64,000 bases of DNA from Echiichthys vipera (taxonomy: Eukaryota; Chordata; Actinopteri; Perciformes; Trachinidae), in NCBI GenBank assembly GCA_963691815.1, contig OY829650.1, forward strand, positions 32,372,577 through 32,436,576. Reading direction: 5' to 3'. The notes under the pieces were generated by a model. It ran no database searches, was not told where the DNA came from, and saw only the letters and a list, made by a program, of their open reading frames with translations. The position numbers and the translations under genes were made by a program. Below are positions 10,421-22,734 of the stretch, piece after piece (the first letter of the stretch is position 1; each line of letters opens with the position of its first letter).

Positions 10421-12635
10421 AAAGGCAAGGTGAAAAACAACCTTTTTGGGCAAGGTTATCTCATACGTCAGAGATATTAACTTATATTTTACTTGCCTTG
10501 ACTGAGGACATGAGTTGACTTGACTTGACCAACAAAAAATGACTCGGGTACACATAGACTTTCTACTGTCAAGTGCTCTTGATATTTTGTCCGTTTGTCC
10601 GACCTTTGTGGAAACCATGCTGGGGTCTGTAAAAAAGAGATATGTAATTTAGATCAATGAGAATCCTTTTACACACAAATGTTTCTAGGTTTTAGATAAG
10701 AAATTAAGAAAAATATAATGGGTTTGCTTTTATCCTAAATTCAGTTGACAGCATCTATCTAAAATTCTTCTAAATTCTTGCCGACCATCGACTACCTCCG
10801 CTTGTGCCAACCATGAACAAAGTAAGAGTACTTGTGTCTGAGGGTATTTTAACACTATTTCCATTGCTGCTGATTCTAAGCCACACGTCATTTCCATCCT
10901 GTTTACACCTCCCTCTGCAATCTCCCCACTCATTCTGCCTGCTGTGGCAGAAACCTGTCCTAGAACATCCTCCTGGCAGAGCAGTAAACACTTCCATGTT
11001 CCCTGCCTGATGATGTTCAGCAGAGCTGTGGATACATATCACTCACTCCCTGAGACTGTGTTGAAGAATCCCTTTGAAGGAAGTTTTTACATTTTGCGAG
11101 GAAATTGGAAATGTAACTTGGTTTGGCAACACAGTGATACAGTGATATATCACAGTATCATTTTCCACATACTGAATGTAGAACATGAGGAGTGACAATG
11201 AACTTGGAAATATTCCTGGGAGTAAGTTGCCGTTACTGTTCATTACAATGAAAATGTCGCTTCCGTAGGGCTTGGATACAATAAGAAGTCCACTGAGAGC
11301 GGCTGCTGCTTAACTTGACTCCGATAGAACTAGTGTTAATCGCTCTGTCTGTCATTCTGCTGCTCCAAGGCAAGATTAAACTAGTGTAAAAGCAAAGTCA
11401 GGAAAAGCCCTAAAAAGACTGTCCATCTCACTCTCCCTGACAGCTCGGAGGCACGTGCCAACCACGAGGCTTATCCATTATCACAGAAATGTATCTTCAA
11501 GACTTCTTGATTAGTAAACGGCAGCAATGACCCGTTGCCAGTTTTGTTTCGCTCCTCGCCCATTTTATGTAGTAGCCTATAGGAATGTAGGACAGACGAG
11601 GAGATATCTTTCCAGCAGCAGCCAGCCACCATTGTTAAGAATAACGTCTGTCGCCTGCAGGAATGATTTGTCATCTACAGAGAGTTCAGGTTTGGTGGCT
11701 GTCACTCCCTTTTCAAGTTGGAAAAGCCTGTTTGTTTGAAGATCACTTGACTGTGCTGAATCAATTAAGTCATCCATGGCTAATCCAGGAAGAGTGTGAG
11801 GAATTGATTTGGGGACGCAGCCAAGTGATGAGTTTGACAGTTGCATTGTTTATCCTATATGTGCTGAGCCTTGATGTGCTGAGTATGATATAGCTCTCTG
11901 TTAGAACAGGGCCAGTGATAGGAGAGCAGGAAGGGAGAATGAGAACAGTTGGCACATACAGTAGATGTACAAGTCAAAAGTTTGAATGTAGGGATGTGGA
12001 CTGGTCCTTCTCAGATCATTTCATATGTATTTAGGTTCTTGGTCTACACTCTGTTACAAAACATAGACAAATTGGTAACAATTTCATATGCTGCATGTAA
12101 ATGTTTATAGTAGTCAAATGTTTATGATTATGAAGCTCTGTCTAACTTAGAACCACTTAGAACAAATAAATAATAAATACGTTGTGTTCATAAGTTAATT
12201 TCATTCTAATGCATTTCTTTGTGATTGAGATGATTACATAAAATCCATGTCAGTTCATATTTCATACAAAAGGTTAAAAATAAATGTTGATAATATTATA
12301 TGTGAGAATGACATGTTAAAAATGTATGTTAACTACAGTGTATAGGCATCTGATGTACTCATCTTGTCCCACATCGTTATTCTACCTGTCAGTATTATGT
12401 CTGCTCGGTTTCCATGGTTACAAAAACCTATCAGCCAATCAAACAGGCTAAGGGGGTGGGACATCCGGGACTCACAGGGAACAACAACACAGAGAGATGG
12501 GATAAAAGAGATCAACACATAAGGCCATGCCCCCATTCCAGTGAAGACAAACTGCTGGCTTTGACTTGCGGTAAACCGCCGTTATCTGTCCTGATTTTGC
12601 CTATTTTACATTAACCGGCCTGGAAACCTCCTGCA
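10421..12635. other. No recognisable gene
   Basis: Moderately AT-rich anonymous DNA. The short frames on both strands (10.7-11.9 kb) have no recognisable domains. From about 12400 the sequence becomes richer in CpG and leads into the exon-like remnant at 12636. Confidence 0.5.
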
Positions 12636-12822
12636 ATGACTAACGTTAGTCAGGCAGACAGATATATTACGTTGCTGCCGAGCGATGAACGGCGTAACAT
12701 GGAAAAAAATCTTTGAGTTAGGGAATGTTTGTCCAGTTTACCGGAGGAGAAATGGGTAAAAGAGCCCCAAGTGTCCAGAGGTGACATCCCCACACATTTA
12801 TTCTACCTCACTAATTCACCAG
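12636..12822 (+). pseudogene. Exon-like coding remnant with splice donor, one in-frame stop
   Basis: From the ATG at 12636 the frame reads MTNVSQADRYITLLPSDERR, meets one TGA, and continues through SLPEEKWVKEPQVSRGDIPT to TNSP, where CCAG|GTAATA is a canonical splice donor. Composition and length suit a first coding exon. The pattern (short N-terminal exon, W-hydrophobic ending, CpG-rich 5' flank) vaguely recalls first exons of multicopy fish genes with YqaJ/SWIM-type domains, but that is memory-based and unverified. The next exon was not found with confidence. The coding-like segment at 14430-14590 might belong to the same decayed gene. Confidence 0.35.
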
Positions 12823-14429
12823 GTAATACAGAACTATGACAACTATCCCTTTCTCTGTGGTTAATATACTGTTGTTTTAGTTCAGCTCTGGGAAGGAAAA
12901 CAAACAGCCGAGGCTTTGCCCACCTGAGGTTGAATGATCTCTCTCTCTCTGACACTCACCCTCTCACTGCTTCTTTCTGTCATCATTCTATCAATAAATA
13001 TGGAAATACAACTTGTATTTCCCATAGACTGTATTGTAATTCCTCAAATATGATCATATTAATTTTTATAAAATGAGTACTCACTCCTGTTTTTTGTATC
13101 AGCGCCTATAGATCATTGAGGTCTTGTTTGTTTTCACCGGCGAGGGGGTGTGGCCTTTTTCGTGACGTAGGGTTGCTCTCTTCTATACACACATTCGGGA
13201 ATGACGCATGTAATGTAGCATGTGCTATCGTACCTTCATTTCAGTGTTAAATGCAGAGTTTACCAGCAGAACATAGGCATGCTAAGGTGTATCGGAGGTA
13301 AATATTGTTTCTGTATGTTTCTGGTAAATACGGACTGTTTTACTACTGTTTGTGATTATGAATGCTAACCGTGATGAGTGATTAGCTCGTGCTAACATGC
13401 TAGTAGTGACTTTACACAACTTTGAATGCAGTAGCCTAACGTTACTCTGGGTGTTTAATATATGTTACTATAGTATGCTATGCAAACTTGGAATGAGCTC
13501 ATGGAATTGCACAGAGACCATGAATATGAGTGATTAAGAGCTGTGTGTGTATGCTCCATAGACTGTATAATGAATGGACGGAGCTACGGTGATGTCACTC
13601 ATAGATTTGCAGGGGGCGCTGCCATCTTAGTTTTACAACCGTGGACAGGAAAGGGAGCTTGGGGGGACAAAGGTGATTGGATTCTGGGTTGGACCCCACG
13701 TTGGGTCCATGTGCCCTCCCACTTCTATCGGCAACCTGACGTATCTGAGCCGCTAATGCTCCTAACAACATTAGCTTGGATAATCGGAGGTAAGCTGTAC
13801 AGCTAACTCAAGCTTCATTACTGTAGTAGAACTACGTTTGGTAAACGTGATAAATAACCGTTGACCTTGTATTGTTATTGTAGCTGAAGTTACACTGTGT
13901 AAGCTGTCACTGTCGTTACTTGACGGTAAATAACGTGACTAATGGAACAACATTATATTATATTATTATTACCTTCGGTTTGATGATGATGTGCTACCAC
14001 AGAATACTGTCTGAGTACAGCTCAGCATTATGTCAGTGTGTTAAGAATTAAGGTTTGTACACTATTTTTTTACATGTCCTTTCAATTGCATTATTAATAT
14101 TGTTAATGACATTTAAAATATTTAACTAAGAAGCCATTGATATTAATCTTAATAAAAACAGTGTGATAGTCACCATGCCATGTAAACCCGCTCTATGGGA
14201 TTAATAAGTTACTTTTCTATTGCTATTTAATGTAAAACAGTACAGCAGACATTTTCTTTTTTATAACTAAGTCTTTTCCTCTACTCCTACAATATGATCC
14301 ATTTCTCACCATTCCAATATTTTCTGTCCATCCAGCCAGTGTGTGGATTATAGGAGACTATGTCCGGTGATGGGCTGACAGAGCAACAGAGAACAGGGGA
14401 ATATTTTAATTCAGGGGAATATTTTAATT
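12823..14429. other. No recognisable gene; short interspersed-repeat traces
   Basis: The motif catagactgtat occurs at about 13023 and 13558. The latter continues into a cggagctacggtgatgtcac block that resembles 45594-45640, suggesting a dispersed repeat family. The rest is AT-rich. At about 14393-14430 a 19-bp unit (caggggaatattttaattc) is tandemly duplicated. Confidence 0.4.
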
Positions 14430-14590
14430 CCAAAGGAAGGCCGTGAGGTCGAGCACAGGTTCACTGATGCAGCGTTCTTCTCTGCGTCCAAACAGCAAGA
14501 ACTAAAGGAAACGTATGAGGAAGATAAGCATGTTATTAGTAAAGATGAAAGTCTGCCGCTATTATTGAACAACGAGAAAAGGGGTGACGG
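14430..14590 (+). pseudogene. Coding-like fragment of unknown family
   Basis: The frame beginning at 14430 reads PKEGREVEHRFTDAAFFSAS, followed by KQQELKETYEED and then KHVISKDESLPLLLNNEKRG without a stop. The residue mix is protein-like (charged, amphipathic) rather than repeat-derived. I do not recognise the family. It may be an internal exon of the gene remnant represented at 12636, 1.8 kb upstream on the same strand, but no splice acceptor was established. Confidence 0.3.
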
Positions 14591-14698
14591 GCAATATCGG
14601 ACCGACTGAACGCACAAATGTTCAAAAATATACAACTGTCATTTGTGTCACTGTCATTTTCATAAATAAACAGGTGAACACTTTACCCTTTAACTTCA

Positions 14699-14752
14699 TC
14701 TCTCTCTCTCTCTCTCTCCTTCTATACACACACACACACACACACACACACA
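14699..14752. repeat. (TC)n-(CA)n compound microsatellite
   Basis: A run of tc dinucleotides is followed, after a short break, by about 12 ca units. Confidence 0.9.
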
Positions 14753-15370
14753 ATGTATCCCTGGTACTTTCATGGCTAATACAAATTGAATTAGGCTAAA
14801 TGATCATGGAATAATTGTGAAGCCTGTTTGATTTGTGATCGGAGTGACAGCTGACTGATAATAATAGATAAAGCAGCAGAATTAATCAAGCCAGAATAAA
14901 TCTCCATGAAAACTTAGATGCCTGTGCTTTCGTGCAACCGAATCATGCATAAAGTAAACCAGGATAACCGTAATATCCCGGCTTAATCCCTTATCTTGGT
15001 TTCGTGCAACAGCCCCCAAGACACACATCTTGGACGTTTTGGTGTTTTTACCCTTGACGCAGCGAGCTGCAGCTAATGATGGCCATTGTGTGAGACCAGT
15101 CAGCAATCCCTGGGTTCTTCTTTTCCTCTCTCCCTCATCATTCCTTCACAACATTCATCTCCTCGTCGTCATTCTTGACAAGCAGCATACAAACTGACAG
15201 AGGACAGACTCTGAGTACAAATAGTTAAAAATACACCGGATTGACTCATTGCATTTTATTTTGCTTGTTTAAGTGAAACGGTCACCAGGTTTGAGACCTC
15301 ACGGCTCAGAGAATTCAGGGAATAGTAAGTGACACTGATATTGAGAGTCATCTTTTTGTGTAAGAAAGAT
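14753..15370. other. No recognisable gene
   Basis: Anonymous sequence; only short spurious frames. Confidence 0.5.
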
Positions 15371-15644
15371 ATTGGCCCTCATTTATCAGACATACGTAAA
15401 GCAGAAAAACGTGCGTACGACCATTTCCACGCAAACTTCGGCATTTATCAATTTGGACGTGAGCGGGAGCTACGATCCAATCTCACGTCAGATCGTGAGA
15501 TCGTGTACGCAAATTCGAGCCTGTGGATTTGCGGTGCAGCACAGCAAAATCTGGCTGAAAATAATTAACAAACCTCAGCTGTCATTAAGCATAAGCAGTC
15601 ACATATTAAGAACAGATCAAAACGGATTCTTAAAACAAATAACA

Positions 15645-16164
15645 AAAATGAAAATTGTGGTTGGATCAATTGATTGTAGTCATGTGCGTCTGAAGGCACC
15701 ATCCATGAATGATTACGCATTTATCAATCGCTAAAACTACCACTCGATAAATGTACAGGTGATTTGTGATGCCAAGCTATCGCTTTTAAACGTGGTGGCC
15801 AGGGAGGGACACACGATTCTTTTATATTTCAAAACAGCTCGGCTCCAGCCCCCTTCGACCTTGACAGGGACAAGTGGTTGAAAATTAATGAATGAATGTG
15901 TTGGCGGGCGGCTGCAGGAAGGCGCACTGCAGAGCCAAAGTCATCTCCTCGGTAAGTGGCTACCCTCGATAAATTGCATTAAATCAAACAAGGTATCAGA
16001 TGATTAACATTTTGGTATGGTTCTTCTAGGTGACAAAGGTTATCCTCTAACAGAATACCTAATAACCCCGCTGGCAAACCCCGCTACAGAGCAGGAGCGC
16101 AGGTTTAACAGTGCGCACACACGCACACGGGTCACAGTGGAGCGCTGCTTCGGGTTGACTGCCT
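15645..16164 (+). pseudogene. Harbinger transposase remnant
   Basis: Segment one reads VVGSIDCSHVRLKAPSMNDY, containing the first catalytic Asp of the DDE triad, then AFINR and a stop. After it, NVQVICDAKLSLLNVVA and, with a frame change, THDSF (second Asp) are visible. An RTE tail interrupts the gene. A splice acceptor at 16028-16029 leads into GDKGYPLTEYLITPLANP and HTRTRVTVERCFG, which holds the third catalytic residue (E). The N-terminal half is absent and the C-terminus is lost at the deletion junction with the Myb-like gene. It is not functional. Confidence 0.75.
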
Positions 16165-16321
16165 CTGTTATTCTTTTCCATACAGCGTTTTTATGGGCCC
16201 CTTTTATTCCACTCTTAAGACTGCCAAAAAGCACATCTTTATTTTGCTCCATCTCGGATGTCAGGATGCCGATCCCTGTGTCGGAAAAGTCTCTTTTCTT
16301 ACCAGTGTTTCTTCTCTCCAT
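16154..16321 (-). pseudogene. Myb/SANT-like DNA-binding protein, 5' fragment
   Basis: Reading leftward from the ATG at 16321, the protein starts MERRNTGKKRDFSDTGIGIL and continues TSEMEQNKDVLFGSLKSG, then AHKNAVWKRITEAVN. This is the trihelix/Myb-like module of the accessory protein that Harbinger transposons carry beside the transposase and that is known to help the transposase enter the nucleus and bind termini. After about 56 residues the frame runs into antisense transposase DNA, so only the first part of the domain remains. Confidence 0.65.
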
Positions 16322-16518
16322 GTTTGACCTCAGTGGGCGAGGCCTCCAAACCAGGAATATTTAAGGGTGTAACATGTTAATGACGATCAAATTCAGCGGC
16401 CGCTCATTCGTACGCTGAGATTGGTCAGATAAGAATGTTTCATAAATCACACGTGTGTCCTGTCATACGACCAATTCTGCGCTCAGATCTACGCCCGTTT
16501 TGATAAATGAGGGCCAAT

Positions 16519-17312
16519 GTGTTTACTCACCTTAAAAGGAAAAGGGAGTCTTGTCATTAGTTACATTTTGCCAGTACAGATTAATACGGCACCTCACACG
16601 AAAACTTAAGAACCCAGAGCCCGCCCTAATATTAAAGGTGATTCCAAACAAGTAGTTCTTCCTTAGTTCATCGGGCTGGGTGCTACATTATGTTTGTTCA
16701 GCTCTGATGTTTGTTGTGTTAAGCCATGTGTCTATTTCTGTGTACGTTCACTGAGAGTCACGTCAGTATGTTTACACACTTACTTGGCCATTAAATATTT
16801 TACTGATTTTGAAATGTGATTGAAAAGCTTGTTCAATGTGATTCCTGTCAACAAAGATCAAGATAATTCAATAATTTTGATTGGGCACATTTCAAAGTGT
16901 GAGTTCTGATTGGCAGGAGCTAAAAACAGTTAAGTCTGGTTAGAGTTAAATTTTTGTGAAACCAAATGTTATAGTGGGTGATAACTGATGACCCTTAGGT
17001 GTTAAATAATGCAATAAACTGCTCAGCCAGTGTTGGGTAGAAATTATGTTGAGACGTTTAAAGAAATAATTAAGATTTTTGGAACTAATCTTTTTGTCCA
17101 TCTTTTTCGTATAAGGTATATCATATTTTCCATGTTTGGTTTTGAAGTTAGCCAAAGGTATTAATATTATATGTTGGTGTAATCAATGTTATTTTTTATT
17201 ACAAAAAATGTCATGCAATTTATATTCAATACCTGCCTACATTTCAAAGTAATACAACCCAACTCTGTGCACAGCTCTTTGTTTCAATTTTACACATACA
17301 GTATATACAATA

Positions 17313-17350
<38 letters not shown>

Positions 17351-17731
17351 TATATATGTATAAATATTGTTATAGAAAAATCACAACCTATCCAATTTTT
17401 GTTCATATTCTTTATTTCACTACTGTTGCACAGCTCTGTTTAGACTTTATTATAGTAGCTCTTTACTTATTGTACAGTATTTGCATTTTTGTTTTGTTTT
17501 CTTCTCACTCTCTTTGGCAATGTAAACATCTCTTTTCCAAATAAAGCTCCTTTGAATGGGACTGAACTTAGAGAAAGCCTCGTACCCAAATACTTTTCAT
17601 TTGTCATATAGATAACATACTTTTTGCTTTGTACCGCCATGACACAGAAATAACCAAATGTGTAACTGATGTCAATATAGTATTCCAAAGTTATGTTAAA
17701 GAGACAATATGCCACCTTTAATGTGGATACA
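16519..17731. other. No recognisable gene; (TG)n tract
   Basis: AT-rich DNA without family resemblance. A (TG)n microsatellite of about 37 bp lies at 17313-17349. Confidence 0.6.
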
Positions 17732-19110
17732 TATGGAGTAAGACAGCTGTCAAAAAGACGTATCCGTAATTCTCTTAATTCATATTCATAATGTTAACAA
17801 AGCACACAAAATTCTGTAGTCATATCCATGAGTCTGTGAAATTGGATGTGGGTTAGGATTGTTTTTATGATCATGAATCAAAAAACTGTGAGTGCAAAGT
17901 CTTGTGAATACGACTCAAATTTCTACGAGAACAGCGTCTTCACTGCGAATACGACTTTGAGTTTACGGATACGAGTAGATAAATGCTGAAATTACGTCAC
18001 TGAGGTCACAGTCAGGTCGCAGGGGAAAGTAATGGAAACTCGATTCTTCCAAACACGCATGTGCACGTAGCCCCAGAGCAAAAGTGACAAGTAACGAAGT
18101 ACGAATACTTAGCTACTGTAGTAGATATTTCAAGTATTTGTACTTTCCTTGAGTATATTTCTGATGAGTTTTTACTTTTACTCCCTACATTTATACACAA
18201 AAATATGTACTTTCTACTCCTTACAGAAGAAGTTGGGTGAGTGAGGGAACATAGACTATGGAGGGGACGGTAGAGAGAGAACCAAGAGATTGTACTGTAG
18301 CAGACATGGAGGCAAGGAATATTGCTTTCATGGAGGAAGGAAGCGAAGCAGGGAGTTTTGGCGAGGGTGATGCTCCAGAAGATTCAGAGAAGCAAGACTT
18401 TACCCATCCATGGCCCTATTTAAAAGACTTATTCGTTGTTGTCGGCTCCAAAAAGGAATCATGGTGTATGTGCTGTGTACTGTGTCCACCGAAAAAACAC
18501 GAGCTGCTGGCAAGGTGTTATTTATGTAGTTTGTATACCTAATAACTACTATATGACTCTGAATTCTGCTTTTTGATTGGTCAACCGTGACCACTGTCAA
18601 GTACAAGTAGCTTACTACTTGCTAGGGATGCTGCTCTGATCAGAGTAGCACAGATTAATAAATTCAAGAGAAACTACACAGGGCATTTTCTTATAAGTAA
18701 ATGCATATTATTGTAATAGAATAAATAATGGATATACAAGTTATTGACTTTACCTGTGATGTTTCTCCGGCGCATAAAGCAGCACCCTTTGGTTGGCCCT
18801 TTCTCTCCATGTTTGTCTCTGGGGCTACGTGCGAATGCACGGTTGGAAGAATCAAGGATCCATTACTTTCCCCTGCGACCTGATTTTTCTACTCGTATCC
18901 CTAAACTTAAAGACGAATTCACAGAGAAGACTTTGTACTCATAGAAATTTGAGTCGTATTCACAAGACTTTGCACTCACAGCTTTTTGATTCATGATCAT
19001 AAAAACAATCCTAAACCACATCCATTTTCACAGACTCACAAATTATTACCATTATGAATATGAATTAGAGAATTATGGATATGTCTTTTTAACAGCTGTC
19101 TTACACCATA
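17732..19110. mobile_element. hAT-like deletion derivative with arms of about 300 bp
   Basis: The left arm (17732-18078) and the right arm (about 18820-19110) are inverted copies of each other. Landmarks are tatggagtaagacagctgt at the outer end and gtcgcaggggaaagtaatgg and catgtgcacgtagcccc near the inner ends. The core holds one N-terminal BED-like exon and a segment (aagtatttgtactttccttgag ...) often seen in fish hAT elements. An 8-bp target duplication could not be demonstrated, so the superfamily call rests mainly on the exon. Confidence 0.55.
18258..18542 (+). pseudogene. N-terminal BED-like exon of a hAT-type transposase
   Basis: The frame starts at ATG 18258 (MEGTVEREPRDCTVADMEAR). 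After an acidic linker it reads FTHPWPYLKDLFVVVGSKKE and then WCMCCVLCPPKKHELLA. The HPWPYL ... C-x2-C spacing resembles the BED-type zinc finger at the start of many fish hAT transposases. The downstream histidines and the whole catalytic domain are missing. Reading continues only about 10 codons past the resemblance before a stop. The exon lies between the two long arms, as expected for an internally deleted element mobilised in trans. Confidence 0.45.
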
Positions 19111-21005
19111 GATGTCTTCCCAGTCCTAAACAGAAAATACAACTGTACACCATTTGAAATTAAGTTTCTCTCTTTCACTGAACTAAAACTCGTAAAGAAC
19201 CACCTCAATTTTCAGACCCTACCAGCCATATCCTCTGCACTCATATGTTGGGATGCCATTTTCCTATGCGATAATTCTCATTAATTCATCATGGTTTGTA
19301 AACTAAGCATTACACACTACTACATTTTCAATCGTAACTGGGGATGGGTATCATTTAAATTGTATCAATACTACCACTACCTCTATTCCTTCAATACTCT
19401 TATTGGTTCTTTTTCATTATTAAAAGTGCCCTTGAAAATGTTTTAATAAATTTAAAAAACAACACATTTGGAACAGGATTAGAATCCAACTATGTTAATG
19501 TTGTTTTTCAATATTAAAGTTTACAACAGCAAAGTCAATACAAAAAGTAAATATAATATCTCACTGGCAACAAATGTAAAATGGTTTAGAAAAAAAGGGA
19601 GAACACAGACTTTACTAAGTACCAGTCATTTGTCCTGTCCTTCCTCTGCTGAGGTGAATCAGGTACTCACAATCACCTTTATAATGTGCATATGAATTAG
19701 CCATGTGCAGATACTGATAATCATACTTGGTATCTGGTATCGGTAATGAATTGCACCAAAATGTAAAAAAATATTCATAAAATAATTAGTAACATCGCAG
19801 CATTACAGTCTTTAATCAATTTATTTGTAGTGACCGAAGTGATCTGTGGGCTGGAATTGGCCCTCTAGTTGAACAGCCCTGCTGTTGAATATAATGTGTA
19901 GGCGAGGACATCTATCTTCATATATAATTCTATTCATATACGTATAAGAGTGTGATTATGCTTCATACCAACCTGATGGTGTAGAGCAGAAAAGCTGATT
20001 TAGGTTTAATAACAATAACAATATTAGTCATAAAAGCCTGAGTATGAACATTGTACTTTTTGTTCTCCCACTGTCTTGATGAAAAGGAGTTTTGGTGGCA
20101 CCAGAATACATGTGCCCAAACAAACCCTTCTTCTCCTCCAGATCTCCAAAGCAAAGAGTTCAGCTTTCAGTCTTGTCAATCAATATATCCAGTCTCTGTC
20201 GAACATTGGCATCCTATCATACACTTCTTCAAACCGTACCTTGCTTTACCTCCTCTCTTTGTCATGGCAGGCTGATCAGTGCTGAGCACCACTCACCTCA
20301 GCTCCACTCCACATGGAGGACCATCACTCCACAAGCAGATTACTGTAATTGTTCCAACTTTGCTCTGTACCAGATAGAACACCATGTCAGTCAATAGGAG
20401 CACTCTCCAATGGAGAACCAAGGCAATTAGAATGCCTCAAATTGATTTCTGTCAGTGAGCACTCTACAATTATGTTGCACCTTGTCTTGCATCATATTTT
20501 GGTAGGGAATGGTTGTTGTTTGCCTTTGTTGTCCTTGATTACTCATCAAAGACAGTTAGATAACTGTGTGAATTTGTAATGAGTACTATTATTTGTGCAC
20601 ACTAATATTCCACACTTTTCATTTGTAGAGCAAGAAAGCTTGGTCCCCCAACCACAACATACCATAATGTTGCCATCGGCACCATGATCCCAGGAAGTGT
20701 GCTAGGTTTTGAAGCAAATTTGACATAATGGTCAATGCAATGGCAACCACTAGGTCCATCATGTGATGCCCCCTTGCCCAAAAATACTTTCCCCCATGGA
20801 CTAACATGGTTAAAGAGACATCTGTAAAACCATGGATACGTTTTTTCGAGCATCACAAAACTCGCAAAATTATTTGTTTTACTATCAGAATTTGATTCAT
20901 TGGGTCTGAAAAAAATTAACTAAACCTGAAGTAGCCGGCTTGGCCGTTGGAAGTCTGCCATGCACCTGCTGCTCTGTGGACCCAACAGTGTGGAAGCAGT
21001 GACAA

Positions 21006-21052
21006 TCATCCAGGTATTGGGCAACGCTAAGTGTTGCCCAATACCTGGATGA
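21006..21052. repeat. Perfect 20-bp inverted repeat with 7-nt loop
   Basis: Bases 21006-21025 (tcatccaggtattgggcaac) and 21033-21052 are exact reverse complements around gctaagt. Part of the outer context (gtgacaatca at 20999-21008) also recurs inverted near 21092-21103. Confidence 0.85.
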
Positions 21053-22363
21053 CCTTCCATAGGAATGAACAAGGGTCTGCTTCCAATCCATGATTGTCAC
21101 TGGTTACATTTACATGAAAACAATTCATTCATTAACCAATAAAACACTTTCTCATGAACTGACTATAACTAAAGACAACATTCAGCACATTAACAGGAGG
21201 TGTAAGAGTAGATGTTCTATTTGTACCATGCTTGAATTCAGGTGTGTCTTTCAGTTTATGTGACATTAATTCTCACAGGTACATGAATGCAGAAAGTAGG
21301 ATTTGCCTCTAAGGGTCAAAAGGAGTTCCATCTTGACTCGTCCAGGGCAGTCTCTCATAGCCAGACCTGTCTCCACAACCAGTCGTCTTTGGCAGAGCTA
21401 AATCTTGAATGCAGAAATGGTGCCCTTGCAAAAAAAGGTAGTGAAAGGGTCCTTATATCAGCAATGTACACCTGGTCAGCCAGACTACCTCCAGGCATTG
21501 AACCAAGTACACAAGTGTAAGATGAAATGTGACCAAGAAAACATTTGACTGTGTATATAAACGATCACAGAGCTTTGCGGGTTTGTGGATGCGGTAAAAA
21601 TTTCCAGGGTAACAGGGACCTCCACCAATCAGATACGTTGCTGTTATGTTGGATTGTGGGAAGTGTAGTTCTGAAAGCAAGGATACTATCGTATGGCCTT
21701 CTAAGGGGAGCATAAACCACCGAGTCACAATCTCATAGCTTGTGGAAAGTCTGTCTCTGATCGTCACGACTTTATGGCTAATAATCAAAATGCTGATTTA
21801 GAAAAGGAATGGGATTTTCACTTTCAGAAACACACTGTTGAGCTCTGTAATTGACCCACTTAAACATCTGAATTTAGGGTAATCTCAACCACAGAATATT
21901 AGCCATAACTGGATTATTATGTGCATGAAAACATAAACAGTATTTACCCCCAGTAACTGTCTGAAGAATGCAGAGGTCAGAAGTCACTGAGAATATATCA
22001 AGAAATGCATTTTATATATGAATGATTTTATGTCTCCATTACAAAACACTTAGTTAAAGTTTAAATACAACACACAAATGACTGAATGTATGTCTGTGTG
22101 GTTATGTATGTGAGTGGGTGTAGCAGCTTACTGTTCATCTGAGGTTAGGATAGCAACAACTTTAAACAGTGGAAAAGAGGCACCACTGCTGCAGAAATGC
22201 ACTTCAAAATTACTACTGTACAATGGAGGAAATTGTAGTTTAGACAAAAGCCAGAGAAAAGTGAGCATTCTGTCAATAAAGGGAGTGGTAATTACAGTAG
22301 AAAGAGGCAACTATCACATCTAATCCTCCATCTCTAGCCGACTGTCCAAATCCACACTCTATC

Positions 22364-22434
22364 ACAAACACACAAACACACACACACACACAAACTTACC
22401 CACACACACTCACACACACGCACACACACACACA
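22364..22434. repeat. Imperfect (CA)n microsatellite
   Basis: CA dinucleotides with several interruptions. Confidence 0.85.
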
Positions 22435-22711
22435 AAGCTTCTCCCCTGTAATAACAACATTGTACAGCCACATAATAGCCATGTTTTAATTTGCTCTAAC
22501 AACTCTAATTATGCCTCTTATTGATTCAGGCACACATTTTAATAAGAGCAGCCACGCCTCTTGTATTACCGACAATGAACATTTGAAGCTTCTCCTCCTC
22601 TTCATCACATGGATGTGTCCCTGACAGTGTAATTTGTGGCTCTGATTCTGAGGCCACTGTAAACATCACACAACAACAGTCATTTTAGCACTCAGAGACC
22701 TTGATCCCCAA

Positions 22712-22734
22712 CCCCCCCCCCCCCCCCCCCCCCC
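22712..22734. repeat. Poly-C homopolymer, 23 bases
   Basis: An uninterrupted C run. Its length may be unreliable in assembly. Confidence 0.9.

Larger units (their letters stand above)
15374..16515. mobile_element. PIF/Harbinger deletion derivative
   Basis: The ends are mutually inverted: ggccctcatttatc at 15374 and its complement ending at 16515. The three-base flanks are ATT on the left and AAT on the right. The interior holds HARBI1-like transposase pieces on the plus strand and the start of a Myb/SANT-like gene on the minus strand, the normal two-gene layout of Harbinger. A deletion fuses the transposase just after its ERCFG motif to the 5' part of the Myb-like gene. A short RTE-type LINE tail (agctcggctccagc ... 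gaatgaatg) lies at about 15835-15900. The copy at 61179-62128 shares the same junctions, so both come from one deleted subfamily. Confidence 0.8.

Noticed and set aside
20602..20856. Minus-strand frame of 84 codons
   Set aside because: No domain. Overlapping frames are equally open and the region resembles dispersed repeat DNA.
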